A stretch of 64,000 nucleotides of DNA, taken from positions 1 to 64,000 of the forward strand of contig NZ_NQMR01000031.1 in NCBI RefSeq assembly GCF_002276045.1, in the 5' to 3' direction. The position numbers were made by a program, and so were the translations under genes. The notes beneath the pieces were generated by a model. The model was not told the DNA's origin and did not search any database. It saw nothing but the letters and a program-made list of their open reading frames with translations. Positions 37,701 to 46,522 of the stretch are shown here, piece after piece. Each line of letters begins with the position of its first letter. The stretch's first letter is position 1. Origin of the DNA: Pseudoalteromonas sp. NBT06-2. GTDB taxonomy: Bacteria > Pseudomonadota > Gammaproteobacteria > Enterobacterales > Alteromonadaceae.

Positions 37701-37984
37701 TTAGCATCTTCCAATGCGCTTTTTATAAACTCTTCTTCAATTACATTACATTGAAAAAATTTATGAGTTCTATAGATACTCCCCCCTTGTACTTCAAAAG
37801 ATGATTGTAAATTTCTGATTTGACTTATTACAGAATTTACAGAGCTAATGAAAAGCGGTAGATCAATGTTTTCAAATAAAAACATTGAATTTACATTGTA
37901 ACTAGAGCCTCTTCCTTGATTGTTTAACAACCAAAACTGATATTCAATCAGGTTTGTTAAGTCTTTTTTATTTATAATTTCCAC
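34751..37984 (-). CDS. nonribosomal peptide synthetase module (C-A-PCP), serine predicted
   Basis: The 1077-residue protein is a close paralogue of the NRPS at 27673. Its condensation domain (about 10-430) reads PHIVMD at 134-139, so the first histidine of the HHxxxD motif is a proline while the catalytic second histidine and aspartate remain. The adenylation domain (about 450-945) has TSGSTGVPKG, GPTEAAID, YKTGDCVRW and SSGKINHEA (Lys939). Pocket positions read by hand are D651 V652 W655 H694 F718 S720 L744 I752 D753 K939, that is DVWHFSLIDK, one residue from the serine code of EntF. The carrier motif is GGNSMSL (Ser996). It is the first module of the cluster; its leading C domain implies an acyl or aminoacyl starter, possibly from the free ACP. 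A basic tail (RLRSSRRKHKEQE) ends the protein. Confidence 0.93.
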   Translation of the reverse strand: MEIINKKDLTNLIEYQFWLLNNQGRGSSYNVNSMFLFENIDLPLFISSVNSVISQIRNLQSSFEVQGGSIYRTHKFFQCNVIEEEFIKSALEDAKNWVNQRCYDLFEFGKESLIRIIVAKFKGNPQIVVGLSIPHIVMDLKVKDTLSKLISDAFNNKGLCNLSPDELKIYNNYSDFIEKQKKWLESDKGIKAASYWNNKIKNAQTADITSPEIINNTELEYHGSVPLNLSAQECAALHSFNGQTLLSSYIVLLTTYYLLLSKYSSESHFSIAVPLSNRKKSEFKSTMGCFVNTLPITVELNETDTVASALKKVRISLLEAHRFQEYPSVNLIRDGVQVRDNRTLYRHGFTFEHPMQLDLIGVKTQVLNCRPINPQLDLFLRLWEDSSQIHGNLEYDSSLFDSTFARRFVDSFKVLLKDLISDSDKPINNLKCTTLADINTIKKFNRTEKKYYTELNLKLLFEQQVIKSPNQTALIFKNKALTYIQFNSQINRLAHYLIDQGINKGDVVAVMSERSIDMIIYIYAIIKVGAIYVPVDIKLPKKRIDYMMMQSNVKAIVSNTILECDYDKSQYKTILVDQVQAQISVLGDQNPNIEINPNDAAYIIFTSGSTGVPKGVINSHLGVSNRLLWMQTEFKASSDDVILQKTPYSFDVSVWEIFWPLQVGAKLAIAEHNSHRDIYRIHRQVIKYKVTMLHFIPAMLMTFLSVRHQTHNQLKIIFCSGESLLSEHSSCFYDKYPFTELVNLYGPTEAAIDVTIWRCENNRKKIPIGKPINNTYLYVVDENLQQLPIGVKGELLIGGIQVAKGYVGNAELTKKVFINNPFDFGKVYKTGDCVRWTENGSLEFLGRKDSQIKLNGIRVELNDINSVIQRYPNILIAATIIKKNKSGNAFISAFYSKKDKNECLDQNDLKFYLATILPRYMLPVSFIELKSFPLTSSGKINHEALSKLKIVEEKKSSKNSYQLSGVEKRIHQTWCSLLNKSELSIDVPFFDLGGNSMSLMQSFSVLSLIYPKNLSSVDMFTYPTIRCLANFIDNSQNQKGKEVSRVRGNKIKGAMNLKLRLRSSRRKHKEQEVKSDE

Positions 37985-38523
37985 TGACTTATTTTCACCA
38001 TCTAAAAGTACAAAGTTAATTACATTTATTCTTCAGCTAAATTATTTATTAAAATAAATTGAAATTTTTCTATTTAAAATCTATTGATCTGACATTCCGA
38101 ATCCCATAAAAGCAGTTTGTTTTTTATGATCCTTCAGTGCGAAATGTATATTTAATAGACAACGCTATTTGAAATCTAAATCTATTTTAATCAAAATTCA
38201 CTCAGAATTTAAAATATTGACTTTGGGTGAGGAATGTCGGCTTGATATAAAACTCTATTAAAAATAACAATCCTCCATATCTCTAAACTATCTTTACATA
38301 ATCTACGAATTTCAAAAAGAAAAGCGTCAACCAGTCATAGATTAAATACCGAAAAATACGTAAGAATAATTTATCCATCTCCAATAATCTAATGACTCCT
38401 AACAAGCATATCCAGTAAAAAATAAGAAACGAACCCTAGTAACAATATATAACTAGAGATAATCACTTAATCAATGGGAAGTATTTGAAACTTACATTAA
38501 CACTTAGAGGTTCATTTTTAAAT
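37985..38523. other. intergenic stretch between acetyltransferase and NRPS genes
   Basis: About 540 bp without a credible gene separate the EPS assembly genes from the NRPS gene, both on the minus strand. It is AT-rich and probably contains the promoter of the NRPS gene. I see no known regulatory motif, repeat or IS remnant in it. Confidence 0.4.
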
Positions 38524-39009
38524 TTATATAACCTTTGCAGGTATTCCAACGACGGTAGTTCCTGTTTCAACATTCTTAACTACAACAGCGTTTGCACCAA
38601 TTTTTGCGTGGGCTCCAATTTTTATAGAGCCTAATATTTTAGCCCCAGCACCTATATCAGTATGACCATTAATAATCGGAGGTTTACCTCCTCCACCAAT
38701 AGTAACCTGTTGAAATATTAAACAATTAACGCCAATAACCGCTTTAGGATGAATAACTATTCCATTTGGATGAGGAATAAGTAAGCCACCACCTATTTGA
38801 CATGAAAGATCAATTTCAGCACCCGTTACTACAGACCAAAATCTATGAATCAATACCCAGTATTTACTAAGTAACTTACCAAGAATAGTATTTTTATTAA
38901 CACCTTGATACTTCCTAATTGAACGTAATAGTTTACGACTAGGGTCCCAAAATTTTTGAGGTTTTTCACGTTCCCAGTCCGCAATTTCTGAAGATATTTC
39001 TACTACCAC
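38524..39009 (-). CDS. hexapeptide-repeat acetyltransferase (serine acetyltransferase-like)
   Basis: The 161-residue protein has a helical start and then hexapeptide repeats of a left-handed beta-helix, including IGGGLLIPHPNGIVIHPKAVIG with the catalytic-type histidines, IGGGGKPPIINGHTDIGAGAKILG, and IGAHAKIGANAVVVKNVETGTTVVGIPAKVI at the end. This is the fold of CysE-like and WcaB-like O-acetyltransferases, which use acetyl-CoA. In the EPS locus it most likely acetylates the polysaccharide repeat. It starts with GTG (39007-39009), directly after the stop of the upstream gene. It is shorter than housekeeping CysE (about 270 residues). Confidence 0.85.
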   Translation of the reverse strand: MVVEISSEIADWEREKPQKFWDPSRKLLRSIRKYQGVNKNTILGKLLSKYWVLIHRFWSVVTGAEIDLSCQIGGGLLIPHPNGIVIHPKAVIGVNCLIFQQVTIGGGGKPPIINGHTDIGAGAKILGSIKIGAHAKIGANAVVVKNVETGTTVVGIPAKVI

Positions 39010-39534
39010 TTAGTTTACCTCCCTTGATGGCAACATTTTTGCTGGCACACCATATGCGGTCATATTAGCTTCAATATCTTTTAAAACGACTGACATTGCT
39101 CCAATCTTTACATTTTCGCCTATTTTGATGTCGCCTAAAATTTGAGCGTATGCGCCCAACTCAACATTATTACTCAGGTTAGGAGCCAAACTATCATTGT
39201 AACGATTACCAATTGTGACTCCTTGGCGAAGAGTACAATTATCCCCAAGCTTAGCATTACGATGTATAAATATATTACCGAAATGATAAATTCTTAAGCC
39301 TCCACCAGCTTTAACTGACTTTGGAATACTAATACCTAAAATAACTTCTAAAATATGGAATATTAACCAATATACTTTTAAGTTTAATTTTTTAATCCAC
39401 CCATCATTCATTAAATCAACAGATTGCCCATATCGATACCAACGGATTGCAATTATTGAAGGTTCTTTTAGCCACGGTTTTAAGGGATAACGCGCACGGT
39501 CTTTCTGCCATTTGCATTTAATTTTGTTATTCAA
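39010..39534 (-). CDS. hexapeptide-repeat acetyltransferase, second copy
   Basis: The 174-residue protein is another left-handed beta-helix acyltransferase. Its repeats include VKAGGGLRIYHFGNIFIHRNAKLG, with a histidine pair at the catalytic place, CTLRQGVTIGNRY, and IGENVKIGAMSVVLKDIEANMTAYGVPAKML. It is related to but clearly different from the neighbour at 38524, so the EPS may carry two acetyl groups or two acylated sugars. It lies 25 bp after the GT2 gene and abuts the next acetyltransferase gene without a gap. Confidence 0.85.
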   Translation of the reverse strand: MNNKIKCKWQKDRARYPLKPWLKEPSIIAIRWYRYGQSVDLMNDGWIKKLNLKVYWLIFHILEVILGISIPKSVKAGGGLRIYHFGNIFIHRNAKLGDNCTLRQGVTIGNRYNDSLAPNLSNNVELGAYAQILGDIKIGENVKIGAMSVVLKDIEANMTAYGVPAKMLPSREVN

Positions 39535-39559
39535 CTTATCATCCTTTAAATTTTATATT

Positions 39560-40561
39560 TTAAGCTTTGTATTCTATATTTATATTTTGCTTCCCATTTA
39601 ATCGGCTAAAATGATACTTAATCATCCCAATGAGCTGTGGTAATTTTGAAAATACACAAAAAGAAGAGTTAAGTAATTTATCTGAAAAACAATAAGGAAT
39701 TTTAGATTTCAACGTCATTCTAAATATTTGAGTAGGGTAAATTAAACAAAATAAAATAAAATAAAATTCAATAAATGAGCCTATCAATATAGCTAAAGGT
39801 ATTATTAATGCCCAGATAATAATACTTCTTTGACGTGCTTGCCAAGCGCCCCATTTTTGAGCATTAGCAAATCCGAACCCTGTTTTTATAGTACGAGTCC
39901 ACCATTGACCGAATGAAGTCATCGCGCAATCATGTGTTCCCATAAATACATCTAAGCATTGCACTTTATAGCCTTTTTTTCTAACTCGACTATAAAACTC
40001 AGGTTCTTCACCTGCAATCAAAGTTTCATTAAAACCATTTAGTTTTTCAAAAATTTCAGCTTTAATTGTAGCAATACCACCGCATGAATTTACCTCTCCT
40101 GGTTTTATATACCAACTCATATCACATAACTTCGTGTATAATGACTCGTTTACATTTTTCTCTCGCAAGCGACCACAAACTGCTGACACTTCGTCATTAC
40201 TATCTAACTTCCTAACAGCTTGGATGATCCAGTTTTCTGCAAGTTCGCAATCTGCATCAATAAAATGAACGAATTCAATATTTACATTCTCTGCAATTAG
40301 CTTTTTAAATCCAGCATTTCTGGCAACCGCTGCATTAAGAGGCTGATCTTTTGTCAGTTTCACTACGAGAATGTCATTTGATTGTGCAAAAAGAACACTA
40401 CCATCTACTGAATCAGAATCTACATATACAATTGGGTACTGGGCTTTTAGTGCTGATTTTAAACACCTCTTCAATCGTTCACCTTCATTTCTTCCAATAA
40501 CTACAATGCCTATAGATTCATCTACAATCACATTATCTTCCTTCTTATTATAATTAACCAT
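39560..40561 (-). CDS. family 2 glycosyltransferase, EPS assembly
   Basis: The 333-residue protein shows a GT-A fold: IVVIGRNEGERLKRCLKSAL, DSDSVDGS as the nucleotide-sugar site, HFIDADCELAENW as the DXD-like metal site, and GEEPEFYSRVRKKGY as the acceptor/base region. Two hydrophobic segments near the C-terminus (IIWALIIPLAILIGSFIEFY and following) suggest membrane attachment. It should add one sugar to the lipid-linked repeat at the cytoplasmic face. It lies 86 bp after the wzx-like gene. Confidence 0.9.
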   Translation of the reverse strand: MVNYNKKEDNVIVDESIGIVVIGRNEGERLKRCLKSALKAQYPIVYVDSDSVDGSVLFAQSNDILVVKLTKDQPLNAAVARNAGFKKLIAENVNIEFVHFIDADCELAENWIIQAVRKLDSNDEVSAVCGRLREKNVNESLYTKLCDMSWYIKPGEVNSCGGIATIKAEIFEKLNGFNETLIAGEEPEFYSRVRKKGYKVQCLDVFMGTHDCAMTSFGQWWTRTIKTGFGFANAQKWGAWQARQRSIIIWALIIPLAILIGSFIEFYFILFCLIYPTQIFRMTLKSKIPYCFSDKLLNSSFCVFSKLPQLIGMIKYHFSRLNGKQNINIEYKA

Positions 40562-40647
40562 ACAGCCTCAGCCTAACTAAATATGTACATCTGATTTTAA
40601 CTTCCTGCTATTAAAAATTAAAATATGCCATTGCTACTATTTTTATT

Positions 40648-42006
40648 TTATTCCATAAACCACCAACTAAAAAATATAATAGCTCCTGAAATAGAAAGGA
40701 TTATCAGATTTAAATTATGGTTTAAATCTATATACTTTTTAGCCAAAATCGAAATTACAGGCAACCATAATAAAGGTGCTATCGATATTCCGATAATCAC
40801 TCCATTCAATCCATAGAATTGAAAACCAATTAACATTGAACTAATAAATATGGTCGACCAGACAAGATAAGATAGCATATGATAAAAAGAATCCCCTTTA
40901 GAAAGAAATATAGGAGAAATAGACATACACATAATCCTTACAACCATGCCTGCTGATAATACTTGTAACATCCAACCTGCTTGATGGTATGGTTCTTGAT
41001 AAAGTAATTCAATCAAAAACTCTCCAAATACAGCAATAGTAATGACCAATGGCAGTAGAGCGAGTAAGACATATGCTCTAAGAGTATTAAATTTTTTCGA
41101 GAGCTGTTTTCTTTCACTTTCAGCAATTGAAGCTATAGCAGGCATAATCGTATTACTAATTAATGCAGCTAAAAGACCAAGTGCAATTTGTGAAAATAAA
41201 GCAGATAAATTATAGAGACCAAGATCAGCTTTCGAGATCACACTACCTAAAAGTAACGTGTCCCCCTTGCCGACAATAAATGTCAAAATAGTCGCAATAA
41301 AAATCCATTTCCCAAAATGAATCAATTCACTTCCAATATCCTTATCCCATTTAAAGCCAACCACACCATTTTTTAAATATATATAACTGCCAATTAACTT
41401 TATAATACTAACTAATAATCCACTTACTACAAATGCCCAAATACTTTGAAACACAGCGGCTAATGCAACTGTAAATATTAAAGTAAACATCTGTGATATT
41501 AACTCAAGAATGATAATGGGTTTAACTTTTAGGTCCCTTTGATGTAAAGGTAAACTTGTTGAAGTAAAACCAGTTATAACAAAGCTAAAACCTACAACAG
41601 GTAATATGTACAAAAGCTCCGGTTCTTTATATAAAGAAGCTGCTGGTGAGGCCATAATTAGCACCCCCACCCAAAGAAGTAAACCTCTTAGAACTTGCAA
41701 TGTCCATGCGGTTTGTAAAAAATCTTTACTTTTCCCTTTTGGGTTTTGCACGATACTAGTTGAAATACCAAGATCAGAAAATAGTGCAACGCCAATCATA
41801 ATTGCCGTTACAATGGCCATAAGTCCAAATATCTCCGGCATAAAAATACGAGTTAAGATTAAGCTACTTACCATCCTTAGAAATGTACTTCCTCCGAACC
41901 CCAAAAATGTCCATAAAGCACTTTGACTCACTTTTGATTGAAAACCATTTCCACCTGTTAATGATGAGAATTTATTTGATAACTTAGTATTTAAAATCCC
42001 AATCAT
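40648..42006 (-). CDS. wzx: Wzx-like polysaccharide repeat-unit flippase
   Basis: The 452-residue protein has about 12 to 14 hydrophobic segments and the MOP-superfamily opening ALWTFLGFGGSTFLRMVSSLIL, with RIFMPEIFGLMA and GLYNLSALFSQIALG further on. Such proteins flip undecaprenyl-pyrophosphate-linked repeat units to the periplasmic side. The N-terminus (about 30 polar residues) is slightly longer than usual. It overlaps the wzy-like gene by four bases (ATGA), so the two are translationally coupled. Confidence 0.9.
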   Translation of the reverse strand: MIGILNTKLSNKFSSLTGGNGFQSKVSQSALWTFLGFGGSTFLRMVSSLILTRIFMPEIFGLMAIVTAIMIGVALFSDLGISTSIVQNPKGKSKDFLQTAWTLQVLRGLLLWVGVLIMASPAASLYKEPELLYILPVVGFSFVITGFTSTSLPLHQRDLKVKPIIILELISQMFTLIFTVALAAVFQSIWAFVVSGLLVSIIKLIGSYIYLKNGVVGFKWDKDIGSELIHFGKWIFIATILTFIVGKGDTLLLGSVISKADLGLYNLSALFSQIALGLLAALISNTIMPAIASIAESERKQLSKKFNTLRAYVLLALLPLVITIAVFGEFLIELLYQEPYHQAGWMLQVLSAGMVVRIMCMSISPIFLSKGDSFYHMLSYLVWSTIFISSMLIGFQFYGLNGVIIGISIAPLLWLPVISILAKKYIDLNHNLNLIILSISGAIIFFSWWFME

Positions 42007-43355
42007 GAATAAGAACCTTTTAAAGGAGTATTTTGTCTATAATTAAGATTATTTGCCCTTCCCAATAGGGCACCAATTAATAACCATGACCAACTATATA
42101 TTGAAGTATTCGGAATTTGATCTAACATGATAATCGATATTAGTAAGGCAAAATTTATTAATAAAGATTGCTCTGCATGATTATTTATATCTACACTCAT
42201 TTTTAATCCTTTATAAATGCTAAAACCCGCTAAACCAAAAATTAAACTAAATCCTATTGCACCATAAGAACTTAAAATTGTGATCCAATAGCCATCTGTA
42301 ACTGAGTCAGCTAATCGGTTTCTCCCCCATGAGCCCCAACCAAAATAAAGTTTTTGTTGTGCATGTTCTAACAACCTCATTTCATGATAAAAACGAAACT
42401 CTAATGATTGTGCCCTTTCGGCATCCCAACTGTTTACTAGTTCAAGTAAATCTAAATGCGGAAACATCCCAAACATTGATAACATAGGATAGAAAATAAC
42501 TAATGAAATAATTGCTATAGCAATTTTTTTCTTAATTAGGTTGGGAATAAATGCAATAGAGAGCATTAAGCCAAAGCCTAAAATAAATGCGCCAACAGAT
42601 TTTGATACGACTAAAACAAAAAAAAGATATAAAACAATTATTGAACAAGGAATATTAAATGTTTTAATATTATTTTTAAAATTAATTGTAGCTGCAGCTA
42701 AGCACACAGCTAAAAACATTGAAACTAACAAGCCATGCCCCATAAATACAACTGCACGAAAGCCACCAAACCGAGCTTGTTGACCCCAAGAGTGTGGAAA
42801 AAATCCATAAATCCAAGTATGTAGTTTGGGACTCATTCTAATTTCAAATAGTATGAGTAATGAATAACATAAGCCAGCTATTACAAGTAATTTTACAATT
42901 TGCATTAAATCTTTATGAGTTTTAATTATTTGCACTGCAATAATAAAAGGTAGAATTTTTAAGTAAGCTAATAATATTGCTGAAATTGAATCATATAGAG
43001 TTAATCCAGATTTCCAATACGCACCGTTGTAAACTGGCTCCGGATTATTCATTACTGTTATAAATGGTAATAACAAAAGTAATAAAATAAGCACCCTTTC
43101 TGGACCTGATTTAGGTATTAATGAAATGTCAATTTTCTGTATAAATCGACAACAAAATAAAGCGGCAAGGGCTGGTATTGTATTTTGATCTAAAGCTGGT
43201 AATAATGGTAAATCAATATTCACCCGAACGGGTAGTAACATATACCCACCCATAATTGTTAAAAATGAGGCTGTTACCGTATCTAACCTTTTATAAAATA
43301 ATATGCTGAGTAATGGCCATGAAATAAGCATGACATAAGCAAAAAGGTTTGGCAT
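42003..43355 (-). CDS. wzy: Wzy-like polysaccharide polymerase
   Basis: The 450-residue protein is highly hydrophobic with at least ten membrane segments and a large periplasmic loop (about 190-215 and again about 310-350, containing EFRFYHEMRLLEHAQQKLYFGWG). It resembles the O-antigen ligase/polymerase superfamily of EPS loci. It would polymerise flipped repeat units in the periplasm. It starts five bases before the WecG-like gene's stop region and overlaps wzx by four bases. Sequence conservation in Wzy is low, so the call rests on topology, the GWG-containing loop and position. Confidence 0.82.
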   Translation of the reverse strand: MPNLFAYVMLISWPLLSILFYKRLDTVTASFLTIMGGYMLLPVRVNIDLPLLPALDQNTIPALAALFCCRFIQKIDISLIPKSGPERVLILLLLLLPFITVMNNPEPVYNGAYWKSGLTLYDSISAILLAYLKILPFIIAVQIIKTHKDLMQIVKLLVIAGLCYSLLILFEIRMSPKLHTWIYGFFPHSWGQQARFGGFRAVVFMGHGLLVSMFLAVCLAAATINFKNNIKTFNIPCSIIVLYLFFVLVVSKSVGAFILGFGLMLSIAFIPNLIKKKIAIAIISLVIFYPMLSMFGMFPHLDLLELVNSWDAERAQSLEFRFYHEMRLLEHAQQKLYFGWGSWGRNRLADSVTDGYWITILSSYGAIGFSLIFGLAGFSIYKGLKMSVDINNHAEQSLLINFALLISIIMLDQIPNTSIYSWSWLLIGALLGRANNLNYRQNTPLKGSYS

Positions 43356-43359
43356 TTAA

Positions 43360-44091
43360 TTACAACTTAGCATATAATTTTGGCAGCTTAACCAAGTTAT
43401 CAAAATAACGTTTTACTAATCTCCTTGGATCTTGCATCATTCTATATCCCCACTCTAAGTGAAGTATTTGTAATATTTTCGGAGCACGTTTTTCTTCACC
43501 CACCAAAAATAAAATAGATGCTCCAATACATAAAGCGACACCATTAATTAAATCTTTATCTTTAATTAATTTTGCTAAAATCTCTTGTCGTGGAGAGCCT
43601 ACAGCTAAAAAAACGTATTGTGCATTTGATTTCTTTATTGTGCTAAGGGTTTTTTCTACTTCTTTAGGGCTATTAATGAACCCCATAGGTGGGTTGTAGT
43701 GCTGCAACTGTAACGTATTATATTTTGTTCTTAAACGCGATATGACATCGTCGTTACCACCAACAATAAGTACTCGTGAGTCTTGAGTTAATACATCATC
43801 AAATAATTTTTGAGTAAGTGTACTTCCAGGGATCACTTCTTTAACTGTATGTCCTTTTAGTTTTAAAATTTTTTCTAATATACGGCTATCGCATAAGTTT
43901 AGAGAGGCATTATCATAAATTGGTTGAAGCACTTCAGCTTCTTTTGATACAACTAACCTAGTTAGATGATCAATATTAGGGGTTACTATAAAGTCACTCC
44001 CTTCACTCAGCGCTAAGTCTTTAGTTTTATCTAGAGCATCTTTTAATGTGCAGTTATCTAAAGTAACTAGAGCTGTTTTTAATTTATTCAT
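43360..44091 (-). CDS. WecG/TagA/CpsF-family glycosyltransferase (GT26)
   Basis: The 243-residue protein has the family blocks FIVTPNIDHLTRLV, LCDSRILEKILKLKGH, VIPGSTLTQKLFDDVL, VLIVGGND, YVFLAVGSPRQEILA and GVALCIGASILFLVG followed by a basic EWGYRMMQDPRRLVKRYF. Relatives transfer N-acetyl-mannosaminuronic acid or other sugars to lipid-linked acceptors. Here it likely adds an early or internal sugar of the EPS repeat. It overlaps the GT4 gene by eight bases. Confidence 0.92.
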   Translation of the reverse strand: MNKLKTALVTLDNCTLKDALDKTKDLALSEGSDFIVTPNIDHLTRLVVSKEAEVLQPIYDNASLNLCDSRILEKILKLKGHTVKEVIPGSTLTQKLFDDVLTQDSRVLIVGGNDDVISRLRTKYNTLQLQHYNPPMGFINSPKEVEKTLSTIKKSNAQYVFLAVGSPRQEILAKLIKDKDLINGVALCIGASILFLVGEEKRAPKILQILHLEWGYRMMQDPRRLVKRYFDNLVKLPKLYAKL

Positions 44092-45304
44092 GAATTAACT
44101 CCGCTAAATATTGTGTATTACCATTAAGAGAGAAGTTTTGCTTTACATGCGAAATTGCTTGTTGCGAAATATTATCTCTAGCTTGTAAATTACAGCCTAA
44201 CGCCTCTTCTAAGCTTAAAGCGCATGCATCTATATCACCGCTCGCAGCACTAAACCCTGTTTGATTATTGATCACTAGCTCTGGAACACCTGATATATCA
44301 GAAGAAATGACAGGAACACCTTTTAACATTGCTTCCATTAATGAAACAGGAATACCATCCATATCTCCATTGCAATCTTTTACACAAGGTAATACAAAAA
44401 AATCTAAATTTTGTAACCATTGTGATACTTTGTTATTTGCCATCACACCTTTAAAAGTAACTTTATCTTGTAATTCATGTTTTTTAACTAAGGATTCTAA
44501 TTTTGCTTTTTCAGGACCATCACCAACTATTTCAATGATATATGAGTAATGCTTTTTCATTTTTGGTAATGCTTCTAATAGAATATGTATGCCTTTTTTT
44601 TCAACCAAACGCCCTAAAACGCCAATGCGTTGAATTTTGTTATTGGGTTGATTCTGTCTCGGTATAAACTTAGTTTCGTCAACACCACAGCGAACTATCT
44701 TTAATTTCTGAGTTCTATCAAATTGCGCTAAGTATTTTTTATTAAAATCGGATATAGTCGAGAAAAATTTAGCTCGGCTAATTTTCTGCTTCAACAAATA
44801 TCCCCTTTCAAAGATATCGTTTGCATGCGCTTGAACACTAAAATCAATGCCAATCATCTTGGCCGAGTACATAGCAATATCCGTCGGAACATGCGCAAAA
44901 TGTACATGAATATGTGTAATTTCATGCTTTTTTATATAACGAGAAAAGTTACATGCCGCCAAAAATCTAAAAACTAACCCCGCACTATTTCGAGTAACTA
45001 TACCCGTTGAAAACATATCACTTATCAAAAACGCTATTGTCTGAATTATGCGTAATGGATTACTAAAAAGCATCACAAAAAAAGAGCAAATAAAACTTAA
45101 AAAACTTTGCTGATAAATAACATACACATCACCAATAGCATCCTTTACATCTTGAGTGGTTTTAACCTTTGGCAAATGTACTGAAGCAGCCATTACATGC
45201 GTATTAAAGCTTCTTAACTTTAAAAGCTCCTTATAAACAAAGGTAGCTGATAAAGCAGGGATCTCAGGTGCTAAAAATAAGACTTTAGGCTTTCTAACTG
45301 ACAT
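44084..45304 (-). CDS. family 4 glycosyltransferase
   Basis: The 406-residue enzyme has the GT-B fold. It has an N-terminal acceptor domain with HIHVHFAHVPTDIAMYSA, the linker NKIQRIGVLGRLVEKKGIHILLEALP, and the nucleotide-sugar site EAMLKGVPVISSDISGVPELV (the EX7E-type motif). It retains sugar stereochemistry, as with mannosyltransferases of this family. It is coupled to its neighbours: the start shares a base with the upstream GT2 stop, and its end overlaps the WecG-type gene. Confidence 0.92.
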   Translation of the reverse strand: MSVRKPKVLFLAPEIPALSATFVYKELLKLRSFNTHVMAASVHLPKVKTTQDVKDAIGDVYVIYQQSFLSFICSFFVMLFSNPLRIIQTIAFLISDMFSTGIVTRNSAGLVFRFLAACNFSRYIKKHEITHIHVHFAHVPTDIAMYSAKMIGIDFSVQAHANDIFERGYLLKQKISRAKFFSTISDFNKKYLAQFDRTQKLKIVRCGVDETKFIPRQNQPNNKIQRIGVLGRLVEKKGIHILLEALPKMKKHYSYIIEIVGDGPEKAKLESLVKKHELQDKVTFKGVMANNKVSQWLQNLDFFVLPCVKDCNGDMDGIPVSLMEAMLKGVPVISSDISGVPELVINNQTGFSAASGDIDACALSLEEALGCNLQARDNISQQAISHVKQNFSLNGNTQYLAELIHE

Positions 45305-46260
45305 TAATTTGCCTTACTCGGAATTTGATAAATTTCTTTTTCAGGATCCCAGCTATTTGAGCTGTCTATATTTGCTTTTTGAACTGCCTTAGTCTTTCCA
45401 CTTACCAGACAACGCCACTGAAAGCGCCTCATTAATTTAATCATATCGGGATCATCTAAACGCTCAACACCTGTTATTGCACTTTTTAAATAACCCCATA
45501 AAGTAGCAAATGATCCCATAACATAGGGTTTTTTGTTTAATCTAAATACAACCGAAGCAAACATATAAATAAAGCTTGTGCCCATGAAATATTGACCAAA
45601 ACCATGCCTTACTCGGCCGGTAATAATGCTTTGTTGACTCGAACCCATAGGTCTTAAATGAGTAAATCGAATTCTAGGATCATCTTCACTTGCTGAAATC
45701 CAACCTAAAAAGCGGCACCTATGGCTATCTATTCCATCCCACATAACTTGTTTTACAAAGCCACCTATTTGCTTAAAGCAATTTACACGATAAAATTTTG
45801 TCATTCCAACTGAAGATTCATCACCACACACTTCTGCAACGAGTTCATTCGTTTTATCGTGAATAAAATAAGGCTTGCCACTATATGTACCTAACCTTGG
45901 CTCTCCTTGCATTTTTTCAATTAATATTTGAAAATATGCAAGAGGTAAATCTAAATCTAAATCTAATTTACAAATATAGTCATAATCATCAACATTTATT
46001 GTGTTATACCCTTCATAAAAAGCTTCTATAACACCGGGGCCAACACTTCTATGACCCCTATTTTTTCGTTTTACGATTTGTATGAAATCGTATTGTTCAG
46101 CATAGCCATTTAAAATTTCAGCTGTAGAATCAGTAGACCCATCATCAACAATAATCCACTTTTTAGGTTTTATTGTCTGATTGACAACACTATCTAGTGT
46201 CTGACACATGTATTGTTCTTCATTTCTACAAGGAGAGATGATTAAATAATTTTGGCTCAT
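45304..46260 (-). CDS. family 2 glycosyltransferase
   Basis: The 318-residue protein opens with the GT-A block YLIISPCRNEEQYMCQTLDSVV, followed by IIVDDGSTDSTAEIL and a metal-site region CKLDLDLDLPLAYF. The Asp-rich run replaces a plain DXD. A hydrophobic patch (FGQYFMGTSFIYMFASVV) may attach it to the membrane. The sequence WDGIDSHRCRFLGW has the feel of a base/acceptor loop. It is coupled to the downstream GT4 gene by a one-base overlap and lies 262 bp after the next upstream gene, so it may have its own promoter. Confidence 0.9.
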   Translation of the reverse strand: MSQNYLIISPCRNEEQYMCQTLDSVVNQTIKPKKWIIVDDGSTDSTAEILNGYAEQYDFIQIVKRKNRGHRSVGPGVIEAFYEGYNTINVDDYDYICKLDLDLDLPLAYFQILIEKMQGEPRLGTYSGKPYFIHDKTNELVAEVCGDESSVGMTKFYRVNCFKQIGGFVKQVMWDGIDSHRCRFLGWISASEDDPRIRFTHLRPMGSSQQSIITGRVRHGFGQYFMGTSFIYMFASVVFRLNKKPYVMGSFATLWGYLKSAITGVERLDDPDMIKLMRRFQWRCLVSGKTKAVQKANIDSSNSWDPEKEIYQIPSKAN

Positions 46261-46522
46261 TAACTATTTTCCATATGTGGAGATGCATTTCATTTTTTAT
46301 TTTCATGATTGTTACCGTCTGATTATTCTTGCTATATATAAATAATGACACCTAGAAATACTAAAGCGATATACCGTATGAAAATATATAAACCCGCATA
46401 TTATGGCGACTAAATGCAAACGGTCAAATAAAGTAATTGTAAAATCATTAAAATATAAACAAATTAAACCATACAACGCTACTATTTATTTTATTGGCAA
46501 AAAATTAAAGTAACTACTCACT

